Made by a program: the position numbers and the translations under genes
Origin: Alphaproteobacteria bacterium
GTDB lineage: Bacteria; Pseudomonadota; Alphaproteobacteria; ATCC43930; CGMCC-115725
DNA: 64,000 bases
Direction of reading: 5' to 3'
NCBI GenBank assembly: GCA_030041335.1
Contig: JASHOB010000082.1
Coordinates: forward strand, 62,001 to 126,000
Shown here: positions 16,146-24,198 of the stretch, one piece after another
Layout of the letters: each line of letters opens with the position of its first letter
Numbering within the stretch: position 1 is the stretch's first letter
Notes under the pieces: generated by a model
What the model was told of the DNA's origin: nothing
The model's input: only the letters and a program-made list of their open reading frames with translations
Database searches by the model: none

Positions 16146-17057
16146 CTAGCCTTGCGCCGGTTCGACTTGGTTGAAGCGGCGGTAGTCGAGGACACGTACC
16201 CCATCCACGGTCTCGCCGAGAATATCGACGAATCGATGATCCCAGATAATCCCGACATGGGTATAAATGTGCCGCGCATAAATGGCCGCCGAAAACGTCT
16301 CGTCTATTCCGGTCATGGTCACGATGATGCGGGCATCCTGTGCAGCGAGCGATTCCGGCGTGGCGCCGTAGAGGGGGCTGTCGGACCCAATCGGATGCAT
16401 CACCATCCAGCTTAGCGAAAAAATTGGCGTCCGCGCCCGTGCCACGGCCAAGTCGTGGAACCGGCGCATCTCCTTGCCCTCGAGCGTGACCTCGTCACGC
16501 AGCAGCGAAACGGCGACCTGGGCTTCGAGGATCTGGTTGCGGCGGCGGTTGGCCGCGCGAAACATAAGGGTCGGAACGCCATCATAAGGGGCAATCACGG
16601 CAATCTCGCTGAACATCACCCGCGCCGTCGTCCGCGAGAAACGCGAAAAGATCAGCGCCGTTGCGATCGCGATGGTGACGATACCAAGCAATACCTCGAC
16701 CGTGACCACCAGGTTGGTGAAAAGATCGTCCGGATACAAGTTGCCGAAGCCAACCGTCGCCATGCTCTGGACGCTGAAAAAAAAGGCGTCGCCAAATGAG
16801 CCTGGCCGCGCATGGGCAATGCCTCCCGGATCGATCAAGTAAATCGCCGAGAACAGCAGGTTGAAAAAGAAATAGACCGAGCCGAACAGGCCAAAGAAAG
16901 CGGGCCAGCTGATCGTAAAGAGGCGATGGTAAAGGTCAGGCGATTTGTCTTGACGATCCGAAATCAGTCGGATGTCGCTGTCTCCACCAAGGGCCGTTTT
17001 GCGGACTACGGTTCGTGGACGCCGTTGCCGCTGTGGTGGCGTGACGGGTTTGGCCAT
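16146..17057 (-). CDS. KirBac-type inward-rectifier potassium channel
   Basis: A 303-residue inner-membrane K+ channel subunit; four form the pore. It has an amphipathic slide helix (about 38-50), an outer helix (52-75), a pore loop with the selectivity filter TVGFG at 101-105, and an inner helix (112-140), followed by a beta-rich cytoplasmic Kir domain (145-290). The Kir domain phrases TLMFRAANRRRNQILEAQ and SLSWMVMHPI are typical of prokaryotic Kir channels such as KirBac1.1 and 3.1. The filter has Phe where Tyr is most common in K+ channels, as also occurs in some Kir proteins. Gating ligand is unknown. It stands alone on its strand, 194 bp from the PAS gene. Confidence 0.95.
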   Translation of the reverse strand: MAKPVTPPQRQRRPRTVVRKTALGGDSDIRLISDRQDKSPDLYHRLFTISWPAFFGLFGSVYFFFNLLFSAIYLIDPGGIAHARPGSFGDAFFFSVQSMATVGFGNLYPDDLFTNLVVTVEVLLGIVTIAIATALIFSRFSRTTARVMFSEIAVIAPYDGVPTLMFRAANRRRNQILEAQVAVSLLRDEVTLEGKEMRRFHDLAVARARTPIFSLSWMVMHPIGSDSPLYGATPESLAAQDARIIVTMTGIDETFSAAIYARHIYTHVGIIWDHRFVDILGETVDGVRVLDYRRFNQVEPAQG

Positions 17058-17144
17058 CGCTCGGATTGAACCATAGAATCACAAAGAATTTTAGGCGGTC
17101 GGGGAAGATTTGTCCCACTTCAACCGTATATCTCTTTGGAAAGC

Positions 17145-17411
17145 ATGGCGGAAAGAAGCTTCGAAATGGGTGGCAGCGGACGCGAACCGGGACTCGACGA
17201 CATGCTGAGTGACCCGGTGACTAGGGCAGTAATGGCCAGCGACGGGGTCGGGCCGGAAGAAATTAAGAATCTTCTGCTCGATGCGCGGCGCCGCTACTTG
17301 GTGCCCCGCACGGTCACGGCGTCGAAGCTGAGTTCTTCGGCTGCGCCGGCAGAGCGACCGATACGGTCGGCTGGATCGATACCGAAGGCGAGCGGGAGGC
17401 GGCGCGGTTGA
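17145..17411 (+). CDS. Small hypothetical protein
   Basis: An 88-residue protein without signal peptide or membrane segment. The stretch LDDMLSDPVTRAVMASDGV followed by EEIKNLLLDARRRY looks like two conserved helices of a small family common in Alphaproteobacteria; I know no function for it. GGAAAG before the ATG at 17145 supports this start over the TTG at 17136. The C-terminal 30 residues are low-complexity, and their codons overlap the 3' end of the convergent lipoprotein gene by 98 nt, so one of the two reading frames may end earlier in ancestral form. Confidence 0.6.
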   Translation: MAERSFEMGGSGREPGLDDMLSDPVTRAVMASDGVGPEEIKNLLLDARRRYLVPRTVTASKLSSSAAPAERPIRSAGSIPKASGRRRG

Positions 17412-17916
17412 ATTGGAGCTGCGCTTCCGTTAGCTGCAGCCCGATCACGATCGCATAGTTGCTTCCGGTTCCGACATCACGCAGCGGCAGATTCTCGTAT
17501 AACTCATCCTGTTTGTTCAGGTCGTGCATGCGCGCGTCGAATTCGAACGGCATGGCATAGGTCTTCTTCGTCAAAATGTTATGGTATCCGTCGACGACCG
17601 ACACGAAATATTCAAAGGCGCCGGTACGCAGTGACTTGTCGTTCGACACGAGGCGGAACGAAATCTGCGTATCGACGCGAATGCCCTTGTCGGCGCGGTC
17701 GCATTTGCTTTGAAGATTGGTGATCCGCACGCCGTAACTGACATCGCTCATGCCTGAGCCGCCCGGCTTGAATACCGCCATCTTATCGGCGTCGGGCGCG
17801 ATAAACGTTGCCGGACACACGAGCTTCGTCTCCTTGCCGCCGCCAAACAAGCCGCAAGCCGACAGCACCAGTCCCGCCGCCAAAGTCGCAGCGATGCCGG
17901 GAAGGAGGTACCGCAT
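17314..17916 (-). CDS. Putative lipoprotein
   Basis: A 200-residue exported protein with a signal peptide ending in the lipobox LSAC (Cys about residue 21), so it should be lipid-anchored. The mature part has VCPATFIAPDADKMAVF and a beta-rich middle (GVRITNLQSKCDRADKGIRVDTQISFRLV) that resembles proteins seen in several Rhodospirillales, without a known role. The start overlaps the stop of the CDGSH gene by one base (TGATG), so the two are coupled. The C-terminus is low-complexity and overlaps the convergent small gene. Confidence 0.75.
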   Translation of the reverse strand: MRYLLPGIAATLAAGLVLSACGLFGGGKETKLVCPATFIAPDADKMAVFKPGGSGMSDVSYGVRITNLQSKCDRADKGIRVDTQISFRLVSNDKSLRTGAFEYFVSVVDGYHNILTKKTYAMPFEFDARMHDLNKQDELYENLPLRDVGTGSNYAIVIGLQLTEAQLQFNRAASRSPSVSIQPTVSVALPAQPKNSASTP

Positions 17917-18155
17917 CAGATCCGCTTGTGCGTACCGTCACAGAACGGTTTGTTGCCGCTCGACTTGCAGCCGCATAGCCACGCCTGCTTGGTCTCGCTG
18001 GCAGTGAATTTCTGGGGCGCCAGCCCGACCGCCTTGTGCGACCCGTCGCAGAAGGGTTGCGACGCGCTGCGGCCGCAAGCGCACCACCAATAGTCCTTGC
18101 CCGCCTCGATATCGACCCCGTAAGGCGCCTTCTGCGCGGGAATGGGTTCAGCCAT
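17916..18155 (-). CDS. Double CDGSH iron-sulfur domain protein
   Basis: A 79-residue protein with two CDGSH zinc-finger-like [2Fe-2S] motifs in tandem: CACG-RSASQPFCDGSH and CGCK-SSGNKPFCDGTH. Each has the three Cys plus His ligand set of the mitoNEET/Miner2 type. Two motifs in one chain without a membrane anchor resembles the CISD3 (Miner2) arrangement. Likely a soluble redox or cluster-transfer protein; the partner is unknown. The ATG at 18155 has a strong GGAAG ribosome binding site, which rules out the longer upstream frame. It is followed, with coupling, by the lipoprotein gene. Confidence 0.93.
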   Translation of the reverse strand: MAEPIPAQKAPYGVDIEAGKDYWWCACGRSASQPFCDGSHKAVGLAPQKFTASETKQAWLCGCKSSGNKPFCDGTHKRI

Positions 18156-18207
18156 TGCTGTCTCTTCCTTCAGCCGTGGTTCCGGTTTAACGTCGCGCCC
18201 GGCGCGC

Positions 18208-18221
18208 CGGGGCAAACCCCG
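18208..18221. other. GC-rich hairpin between the CDGSH gene and thrB
   Basis: CGGGG-CAAA-CCCCG forms a perfect five-pair stem with a tetraloop and can extend by three more pairs past a bulge. It lies 53-66 bp upstream of the CDGSH start and could be part of either leader. Confidence 0.3.
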
Positions 18222-18299
18222 CGCCGCGAAAGGCGAATCACTCTATATTCGACCGCCGCGCATAGGACAAGGCGGTCTTGACGGAATTGAGAAGTGGCG

Positions 18300-19265
18300 A
18301 TGGCGGTCTATACCGACGTCCCTGACGACGAACTGGCCGCGTTTTTGCGCGACTACGATTTGGGCGAGGTCGTGTCTTGCAAGGGCATCGCCGAAGGCGT
18401 GGAAAATTCGAATTTTCTGCTTCGGACCGAGGCCGGAATGTTCATTCTGACCCTCTATGAAAAGCGGGTCGCCCCCAACGACCTGCCGTTCTTCATCGCG
18501 CTGATGGAGCACCTCGCCACGGCCGGCATCGCCTGTCCGACACCGGTCAAGGCACGCGACGGCCAAGCATTGCGCCAACTCTGCGGCCGGCCTGCGGCTA
18601 TCGTCAGTTTCCTCGATGGACTATGGCCACGCCGCATCCACCCGTTCCACTGTGCCGGCGTCGGCGCCGCGCTGGCTCGGCTGCATCTCGCCGGCAGCTC
18701 GTTCGCGATGACGCGCGCCAACAATCTCTCGCTCGATGGCTGGCGCCGACTCGAGTCCGCGGTCGGTGAGCGCGCCAATGCCATGCGCGCCGGTCTGGCC
18801 GATGAAATCGCTGCCGAGCTGGCTACGTTGACACAGCTGTGGCCGCGCGATTTGCCATCGGGCGTGATTCATGCCGATCTCTTTCCCGACAATGTGTTCT
18901 TTCGTGGCGAGCAGGTCTCCGGCTTGATCGACTTTTATTTCGCCTGCACCGATTTCTTTGCCTACGATCTGGCGATATGCCTCAACGCTTGGTGCTTCGA
19001 AAACGATGGCAGCCTTAACGTCACCAAGGCGAAGCTGCTGATCGGCGGCTACCGGACGGCGCGGCCGCTCGATGAGGCGGAGCTGCGCGCCTTGCCCATT
19101 CTAGCGCGCGGAAGCGCGCTGCGTTTTCTTCTGACGCGGCTCTATGACTGGCTCAATCAGCCGAGCGGCGCCTTGGTGAAGCCGAAGGACCCGCTGGAAT
19201 ATGTGCGCAAGCTGCGCTTTCATCGCGGCGTCGCCAGCGTCTCGGCCTACGGCATTCTGCCATGA
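18300..19265 (+). CDS. thrB: Homoserine kinase, ThrB type II
   Basis: A 321-residue aminoglycoside-phosphotransferase-fold homoserine kinase that makes O-phosphohomoserine for threonine synthesis. The N-terminus [16 protein letters not shown] and the catalytic loop [13 protein letters not shown] (Brenner-type H-x-D-x4-N) followed by [19 protein letters not shown] are diagnostic of the alphaproteobacterial type, unrelated to the GHMP-type ThrB. ATG at 18300 is preferred over GTG at 18294 because GAGAAG sits at the right distance. Its stop overlaps the rnhA start in ATGA, as in many Rhodospirillales. Confidence 0.96.
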   Translation: MAVYTDVPDDELAAFLRDYDLGEVVSCKGIAEGVENSNFLLRTEAGMFILTLYEKRVAPNDLPFFIALMEHLATAGIACPTPVKARDGQALRQLCGRPAAIVSFLDGLWPRRIHPFHCAGVGAALARLHLAGSSFAMTRANNLSLDGWRRLESAVGERANAMRAGLADEIAAELATLTQLWPRDLPSGVIHADLFPDNVFFRGEQVSGLIDFYFACTDFFAYDLAICLNAWCFENDGSLNVTKAKLLIGGYRTARPLDEAELRALPILARGSALRFLLTRLYDWLNQPSGALVKPKDPLEYVRKLRFHRGVASVSAYGILP

Positions 19266-19732
19266 ACGAGAGCACCGACGATGTCGTCGATATCTTCACC
19301 GACGGCGCGTGCAGCGGTAATCCGGGCCCGGGCGGGTGGGGCGCCGTGCTGCGCTTTCGCCAGCGGGAACGCGAACTCAAGGGTGGCGAGACCCTCACCA
19401 CCAACAATCGCATGGAACTGTTTGCCGCCATCGCGGCGCTTGAGGCCCTGAAGCGGCCGTGCAAGGTGCGGGTCCATACCGACAGCCAATACCTGCGCGA
19501 CGGCATCACCAAACACATTCGCACGTGGCGCACCAGGGGCTGGAAGACCGCAGATAAGAAACCCGTGAAGAATCTGGATTTATGGCAACGGCTCGAAGCC
19601 GCAATCGCGCCGCACCGCGTCGAATGGCACTGGGTGCGTGGTCACGCCGGACACACCGAAAATGAGCGCGCCGACGCACTCGCCCGCGCCGGCCTCAACC
19701 AACATCGAAGCGGACAAAGCGAGACAAATTGA
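19262..19732 (+). CDS. rnhA: Ribonuclease HI
   Basis: A 156-residue RNase H that cleaves RNA in RNA-DNA hybrids. The four acidic catalytic residues are present as Asp14 ([12 protein letters not shown]), Glu52 (NNRMELFAA), Asp74 (HTDSQYL) and Asp138 (NERADALA); the flexible-loop His lies in [11 protein letters not shown]. Length is equal to E. coli RnhA. It is translationally coupled to thrB by a four-base overlap and converges on yqgE with six bases between the stops. Confidence 0.97.
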   Translation: MNESTDDVVDIFTDGACSGNPGPGGWGAVLRFRQRERELKGGETLTTNNRMELFAAIAALEALKRPCKVRVHTDSQYLRDGITKHIRTWRTRGWKTADKKPVKNLDLWQRLEAAIAPHRVEWHWVRGHAGHTENERADALARAGLNQHRSGQSETN

Positions 19733-19738
19733 GTGCCC

Positions 19739-20293
19739 CTAGGCGTGCCCTGCTTCGCCGGAGAGCGACGCCGGCGAGACGCCGACCTTGTCGAGGGCTT
19801 TTAGCCATTTGTCTTGTAATGCCGCGTCAAACAGGATGGCCTCGTCGGACGCCACATGAAGCCAACCATTCGCCTGGAGCTCGCGATCAAGCTGGCCCGG
19901 CCCCCAGCCGGCATAGCCCAGAGCCAGGAAACTATGGCGCGGCCCTTCGCCCCGTGCCATTGCGCGCAAAATGCCGAGCGATGCCGTCAACGCTACCCCG
20001 CCTTCCACCACCAGCGTGCACTCCTCGACGTAATCGGCCGAATGCAGCACAAAACCGTGATGCGCTTCGACCGGCCCGCCGAAATGCACGGGCGTCCTCA
20101 CCGAAATCGCGGCGCCTTGAATGCCGAGCTGATCGAGCAAGGACGGCAGGGTGAGCGAGTCGATGAGCTTGTTGATCACCAACCCCATCGCGCCGCCTTC
20201 ATTGTGCATGCACATGAAGATAACGGAACGCGCGAAGCGCTGATCCTGCATCTGCGGCATGGCGACCAGCAATTGACCCGACAGGCTGATCAA
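19739..20293 (-). CDS. yqgE: YqgE/AlgH family protein
   Basis: A 184-residue member of the YqgE/AlgH family, a single-domain alpha/beta fold of unknown biochemical role, historically linked to alginate regulation in Pseudomonas. LSGQLLVAMPQMQDQRFARSVIFMCMHNEGGAMGLVINK is the family opening, and LFLALGYAGWGPGQLDREL-type text near the end is also conserved. The start is TTG (20293), with AAGGG eight bases upstream directly following a hairpin at 20306-20329. It is downstream of the glycosyltransferase gene on the same strand. Confidence 0.95.
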   Translation of the reverse strand: MISLSGQLLVAMPQMQDQRFARSVIFMCMHNEGGAMGLVINKLIDSLTLPSLLDQLGIQGAAISVRTPVHFGGPVEAHHGFVLHSADYVEECTLVVEGGVALTASLGILRAMARGEGPRHSFLALGYAGWGPGQLDRELQANGWLHVASDEAILFDAALQDKWLKALDKVGVSPASLSGEAGHA

Positions 20294-20305
20294 AGTCGTT
20301 TCCCT

Positions 20306-20329
20306 TCCGAGTCCTCACATAGACTCGGA
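20306..20329 (-). promoter_or_regulatory. Hairpin abutting the yqgE ribosome binding site
   Basis: TCCGAGTC (20306-20313) pairs perfectly with GACTCGGA (20322-20329) around an 8-nt loop. On the minus strand it sits between the glycosyltransferase gene and yqgE, and its 3' arm runs straight into the AAGGG ribosome binding site. Without a T-tract it could be a terminator, a processing site or a translational control hairpin. Confidence 0.45.
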
Positions 20330-20358
20330 GAGCCGACTGCGCAAGAGCGACTTTTGAT

Positions 20359-21309
20359 TCAAGGTGCCGATTCTTTTGCGCGCGCTGAGGCCTTACGCTC
20401 GGCATAAACGTAACCCAAATCCATGGTGAGATTAGTTGCGGCGGCGAGCACGACAATCGGCAAACGTGCCAGGGCGGAATGTTTGTTTTGCGCCAACGTT
20501 GCAGTTTCGCGCAGTCGCGCGCAGGCGCGCGCCCACCAAAACACGGACGACCGCCGCGCAGGCGGCCAATAGCTGCGATCGAGCGGCGTTGCTTCGAGCG
20601 CGATCGCGTTGTTAACGCCGCGGCCGTAATTGAAATAACGGCGGAAATGCGCTTGCGGCGTGCTGTTCATATCGTGATAGACAAACCATTCGGGCTTGAT
20701 TACGCAAGTGGCACCGGCGAGGCGCAAGCGCGTCGTCAAATTGCGATCCTCGGCAAGCGGCATGATTCGCTCGACAAAGCCGCCCAACGCGTCGAACGCG
20801 ATCTTGCGCACCGCAAGACAGGCGCTCACCATGACGATGAGTTGATCCCGGTAGAACACTGGATTGGGATGGCAACCGCCCTCGGTCAACAATCGTTCGA
20901 ACCATTTGGGGTGTTGAGAGACGAGCGGCCGCGTCGTGCCGCCCACGGCATCGAGCTGAGGATCGGCGGCCAATAATCGCGTCAATTGATCGAGCCAACC
21001 GAGCGGCGCCGCGCAGTCGTCGTCGATGAATACCAGGAAACTGCCGGTTGCCGACCTGACCCCATTGTTGCGTGCCGCAGCCGGCCCGCGATTGTCCGTG
21101 GTGGCGATATAATTTATCCACCCTCGGTTCGGGGTGATGACCGCATCGTAAGTGCCATCATCGGTACCGTCATTGACGACGATCACCTCTCGGCCGACTT
21201 GCTCCCTTACTTGCGGCGCCAGGCTCTGCAAGAGGCGCGCTAGACCATGCGGCCGACGGTATGTCGGGATCACGATGCTTAGGGTCGGCCTCGGCCGCAG
21301 GATGGACAT
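20359..21309 (-). CDS. Family 2 glycosyltransferase
   Basis: A 316-residue GT2 enzyme with a GT-A fold. The opening TLSIVIPTYRRPHGLARLLQSL and EVIVVNDGTDDGT bind the nucleotide; the metal-binding acidic motif is FIDDDC (about residue 95). PLAEDRNLTTRLRLAG matches the acceptor-site ED motif. A hydrophobic or amphipathic C-terminus (PIVVLAAATNLTMDLGYVYA) could contact the membrane. It probably adds a sugar to a surface glycan. A plausible promoter lies inside the 5' end of the divergent dsbD-like gene. Confidence 0.93.
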   Translation of the reverse strand: MSILRPRPTLSIVIPTYRRPHGLARLLQSLAPQVREQVGREVIVVNDGTDDGTYDAVITPNRGWINYIATTDNRGPAAARNNGVRSATGSFLVFIDDDCAAPLGWLDQLTRLLAADPQLDAVGGTTRPLVSQHPKWFERLLTEGGCHPNPVFYRDQLIVMVSACLAVRKIAFDALGGFVERIMPLAEDRNLTTRLRLAGATCVIKPEWFVYHDMNSTPQAHFRRYFNYGRGVNNAIALEATPLDRSYWPPARRSSVFWWARACARLRETATLAQNKHSALARLPIVVLAAATNLTMDLGYVYAERKASARAKESAP

Positions 21310-21396
21310 CGACGATCACACCAGCCGAGAGCGCGACATATTCGCCTCTTGAGCGCCGACGAATGCTTTTGTAGGGCCGCCGCCGCCCGCCTGTCC

Positions 21397-21426
21397 TATA
21401 TAAGCAGGCATGTTCGGTCTTGTCAG
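21397..21426 (-). promoter_or_regulatory. Sigma70-like promoter for the GT2 gene
   Basis: On the minus strand, CTGACA (21426-21421) and TATATA (21402-21397) are separated by 18 bp, with five of six and five of six consensus matches. The predicted leader to the GT2 ATG is about 80 nt. The -35 element lies inside the first codons of the divergent dsbD-like gene. Confidence 0.4.
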
Positions 21427-23506
21427 GCAGGCTACACGAGCATACCGCGGGCCACAGGCGCCGGCGTTCGCTTGGGCATTAGCGGTTGGCGTCATCGCGC
21501 TCGCCCCGCACCCGGCGGGTGCGGCGGAAATCGCCTCGAATTGGTTCGTCACCGAGCAAGGCCAGACCCGCCTCGTGGCTGCCCAAGAATCGGTCGGCCC
21601 CGACGCCACCGTGTCGCTGGGTCTCGAATTCGTGCTCAAGCCGCATTGGAAAATCTACTGGCGCTCGCCCGGGGACGCCGGCTATCCGCCGCGCATTGAT
21701 TGGGCGGGATCACAAAATCTTCAAGGTATATCAACTGGTTGGCCGGCGCCGCAACGCTTCACCGCGCTCGGTCTCGAGACCGTCGGCTATGAGGATCATG
21801 TCGTGCTGCCGATCACGGCACGAGCGGCGCAGCCGGGGCAGCCGCTGCGGCTGCGGGCGGCGCTGAGCTACCTCACCTGCAACGATATCTGCATTCCCTA
21901 CGACACTATGCTCATGCTCGATCTGCCGGCGGGCAAAGGCGCGCCGTCGAGCGATGCGGGTCTGATCGAACGTTTCGTCGCCCGCGAACCGCTGCGCCAG
22001 CAGACCACGGCGCTGTCGCTCCGCGCTGCGACGGTGCTTCCGGGTCCCCACCCGCAACTCGAACTGCGCGTCGCCGCAGCTCCGCCATTGCAATCGCCTG
22101 ACGCATTCGTTGAAGCAAACGGAATTACCTTCGGTGCGCCGAAGGTCGCTTCGGACCACGGCGAGACCGTGCTCCGCCTCGCCATGGCCGGACCGGGCGC
22201 GCACGCCGCGGCGCGGGGCGGGGCTTGGTTCGACGTCACCCTCGTCGACGGCGATCGCGCCTTCGAAACCTCGATCGTGCCCACGGTCGCTCCCACCGCG
22301 CCCGAACCGGGCGTGTTTCTGCGCATCCTCGGGGTGGCGCTGCTCGGCGGCTTCATTCTCAACTTCATGCCCTGTGTGCTGCCGGTTTTGTCGCTGAAGC
22401 TCTTGGGCATCGCCGCCGTGGGCGGGCGCGCGCGACAACAGATCAGGCTCGGTCTCTTGGCCTCGGCCCTCGGCGTCATTAGCGCCTTTCTGGCGCTCGC
22501 GTGCGTGACCATCATGGTGCGCGGCGCAGGCCTCGCCGTGGGATGGGGCGTCCAATTCCAGCAGCCGCTGTTCCTGATTTTTATGATGGTGCTCGTGACC
22601 TTGTTTGCCGCCAATCTTTGGGGCCTGTTCGAAGTTCCGTTGCCGAGCGCTGTCGCCGAGTGGGGCGCCGCCGATGGTGGCCGCGGCATGCTCGGCAATT
22701 TCGTTGCCGGCGCATTTGCGACCCTGCTGGCGACACCCTGTTCTGCGCCCTTTGTCGGCACCGCCGTCGGCTTTGCGCTCGCGGCAGGTGCTGGCGATAT
22801 ACTGGCGATCTTCGTGGCGCTGGGCGTCGGGCTCGCCTTGCCTTATCTCGCGATCGCCGCGCTGCCGCGATTGGTGGCATGGTTGCCGCGGCCAGGTGCA
22901 TGGATGATGGTGCTGCGTCGTGTATTGGGCTTGGCCTTGGCGGCAACCGGACTCTGGCTCGCTTGGGTCTTGGCGGCGGAAAGTGGGATGATCGCGGCGC
23001 TCGTCGCGCTGTGCTTGATGGTGGCGGTGCCGATCGCGCTCTATTTGCTGCGCCGCCTGCCGGCGCGGGCCGCCGCGGTTGCCGCGTTAGTGGCGCTCGC
23101 TTTTCTCATTCCGGCGGCGCTGCCGGCGCCGCCACACGGCATCGCCGTGACCGGATTCTGGCAGCCTTTCGATCCGAACGCCATCTCGCGGCTGGTAAAG
23201 GAGGGGCGCACCGTCTTTGTCGATGTCACCGCCGACTGGTGTCTGACCTGCAAGCTCAATGACCGTCTCGCCATCGATACGCCGGCGGTGCGCGAGCGCC
23301 TTACCGCAAAGGGCGTCGTGGCAATGCGCGCCGACTGGACCCGGCCGAGTGATCGGATCGAGCACTATCTTCAAGGCTTCGGCCGCTACGGTATTCCCTT
23401 CAACGCGGTGTACGGCCCGGCATTGCCGCAGGGCCGCGCGCTGCCGGAATTGTTGACGCCCGGCGCGATCGCCGCGGCCCTCGATCAGTCCCGCAAAGGG
23501 GGATGA
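21410..23506 (+). CDS. DsbD/ScsB-like protein-disulfide reductase
   Basis: A 698-residue membrane protein passing electrons from cytoplasmic thioredoxin to the periplasm. After a signal-like segment comes an N-terminal domain (about 45-290) with LKPHWKIYWRSPGDAGYP and a Cys pair in CNDICIPYD. The central eight-helix domain carries its two redox cysteines in MPCVLPVLSLKLLG and TPCSAPFVGTAVGF. The C-terminal thioredoxin domain has DWCLTC. The long N-domain of the DUF/ScsB type differs from E. coli DsbD and fits ScsB, which reduces copper-stress or peroxide proteins. A peroxiredoxin gene follows 89 bp later, suggesting a peroxide-defence role. Confidence 0.93.
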   Translation: MFGLVRQATRAYRGPQAPAFAWALAVGVIALAPHPAGAAEIASNWFVTEQGQTRLVAAQESVGPDATVSLGLEFVLKPHWKIYWRSPGDAGYPPRIDWAGSQNLQGISTGWPAPQRFTALGLETVGYEDHVVLPITARAAQPGQPLRLRAALSYLTCNDICIPYDTMLMLDLPAGKGAPSSDAGLIERFVAREPLRQQTTALSLRAATVLPGPHPQLELRVAAAPPLQSPDAFVEANGITFGAPKVASDHGETVLRLAMAGPGAHAAARGGAWFDVTLVDGDRAFETSIVPTVAPTAPEPGVFLRILGVALLGGFILNFMPCVLPVLSLKLLGIAAVGGRARQQIRLGLLASALGVISAFLALACVTIMVRGAGLAVGWGVQFQQPLFLIFMMVLVTLFAANLWGLFEVPLPSAVAEWGAADGGRGMLGNFVAGAFATLLATPCSAPFVGTAVGFALAAGAGDILAIFVALGVGLALPYLAIAALPRLVAWLPRPGAWMMVLRRVLGLALAATGLWLAWVLAAESGMIAALVALCLMVAVPIALYLLRRLPARAAAVAALVALAFLIPAALPAPPHGIAVTGFWQPFDPNAISRLVKEGRTVFVDVTADWCLTCKLNDRLAIDTPAVRERLTAKGVVAMRADWTRPSDRIEHYLQGFGRYGIPFNAVYGPALPQGRALPELLTPGAIAAALDQSRKGG

Positions 23507-23595
23507 TTTTCGGGGAAAGGCCGATTATGGTGACCGCCTCGTTCGCGAAGCTGCGGCGGTTACCGGGGCGGCGGATCAATGTGAAGGGGCAGGCG

Positions 23596-24078
23596 ATGAC
23601 CATCAAAGTCGGCGATAAGATTCCAAACATGAAGTTCAAGGTGCGGCAGGGCGGCGACCCAAAAGACATGACCACCGACGAGCTTTTCAAAGGCAAGAAG
23701 GTGGTCCTGTTCGCGGTGCCAGGCGCTTTCACGCCAACTTGCTCGATGAAGCATCTGCCGAGTTTTATCAATAACGCCGATGCCCTCAAGGAGAAGGGGG
23801 TCGACACCATCGCCTGCCTGTCGGTCAACGATCATTTCGTGATGGGCGCGTGGGCCAAGGATCAAGGCGCGGGCGACAAGATCGCGATGATCGCAGACGG
23901 GAACGGTGATTTCACCCGCGCGGTCGGACTGACGCTCGATGGCAGCGGCTTCGGCCTGGGCGAACGATCGCAGCGCTATGCCATGGTCGTGGATGATGGT
24001 GTGGTAAAGCAGCTCAACGTCGAAAAAGGCGGTGCCTTCGAAGTCTCGAGCGCCGAAGCGATTCTCGCGGCCTTGTAG
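23596..24078 (+). CDS. Peroxiredoxin, Prx5 type
   Basis: A 160-residue atypical peroxiredoxin. The peroxidatic Cys lies in GAFTPTCSMKHLPSF, the Prx5 active-site signature with conserved Pro-Thr-x-Cys. The family start MTIKVGDKIPNMKF and AAGGGG ribosome binding site decide the ATG at 23596 over the frame's upstream codons. The likely electron donor is thioredoxin or glutaredoxin; the preceding DsbD/ScsB-like reductase is periplasmic and could not serve it directly because this protein has no signal peptide. A hairpin terminator follows at 24097. Confidence 0.95.
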   Translation: MTIKVGDKIPNMKFKVRQGGDPKDMTTDELFKGKKVVLFAVPGAFTPTCSMKHLPSFINNADALKEKGVDTIACLSVNDHFVMGAWAKDQGAGDKIAMIADGNGDFTRAVGLTLDGSGFGLGERSQRYAMVVDDGVVKQLNVEKGGAFEVSSAEAILAAL

Positions 24079-24096
24079 CCGGGCCATGGCGAGTGC

Positions 24097-24120
24097 GGGG
24101 ATCGTGTCGCCGCGATCCCC
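24097..24120 (+). terminator. Hairpin terminator after the peroxiredoxin gene
   Basis: GGGGATCG (24097-24104) pairs perfectly with CGATCCCC (24113-24120) around an 8-nt loop, 18 nt after the stop codon. The downstream TATAGCTGTC is only weakly T-rich, so termination efficiency may be moderate. Confidence 0.55.
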
Positions 24121-24198
24121 TATAGCTGTCATCGATTTCATGAAGTGGACACGTGACCGCGAACCCCCCATGATCGAGGGGAATTCGTCGGAGCGACT

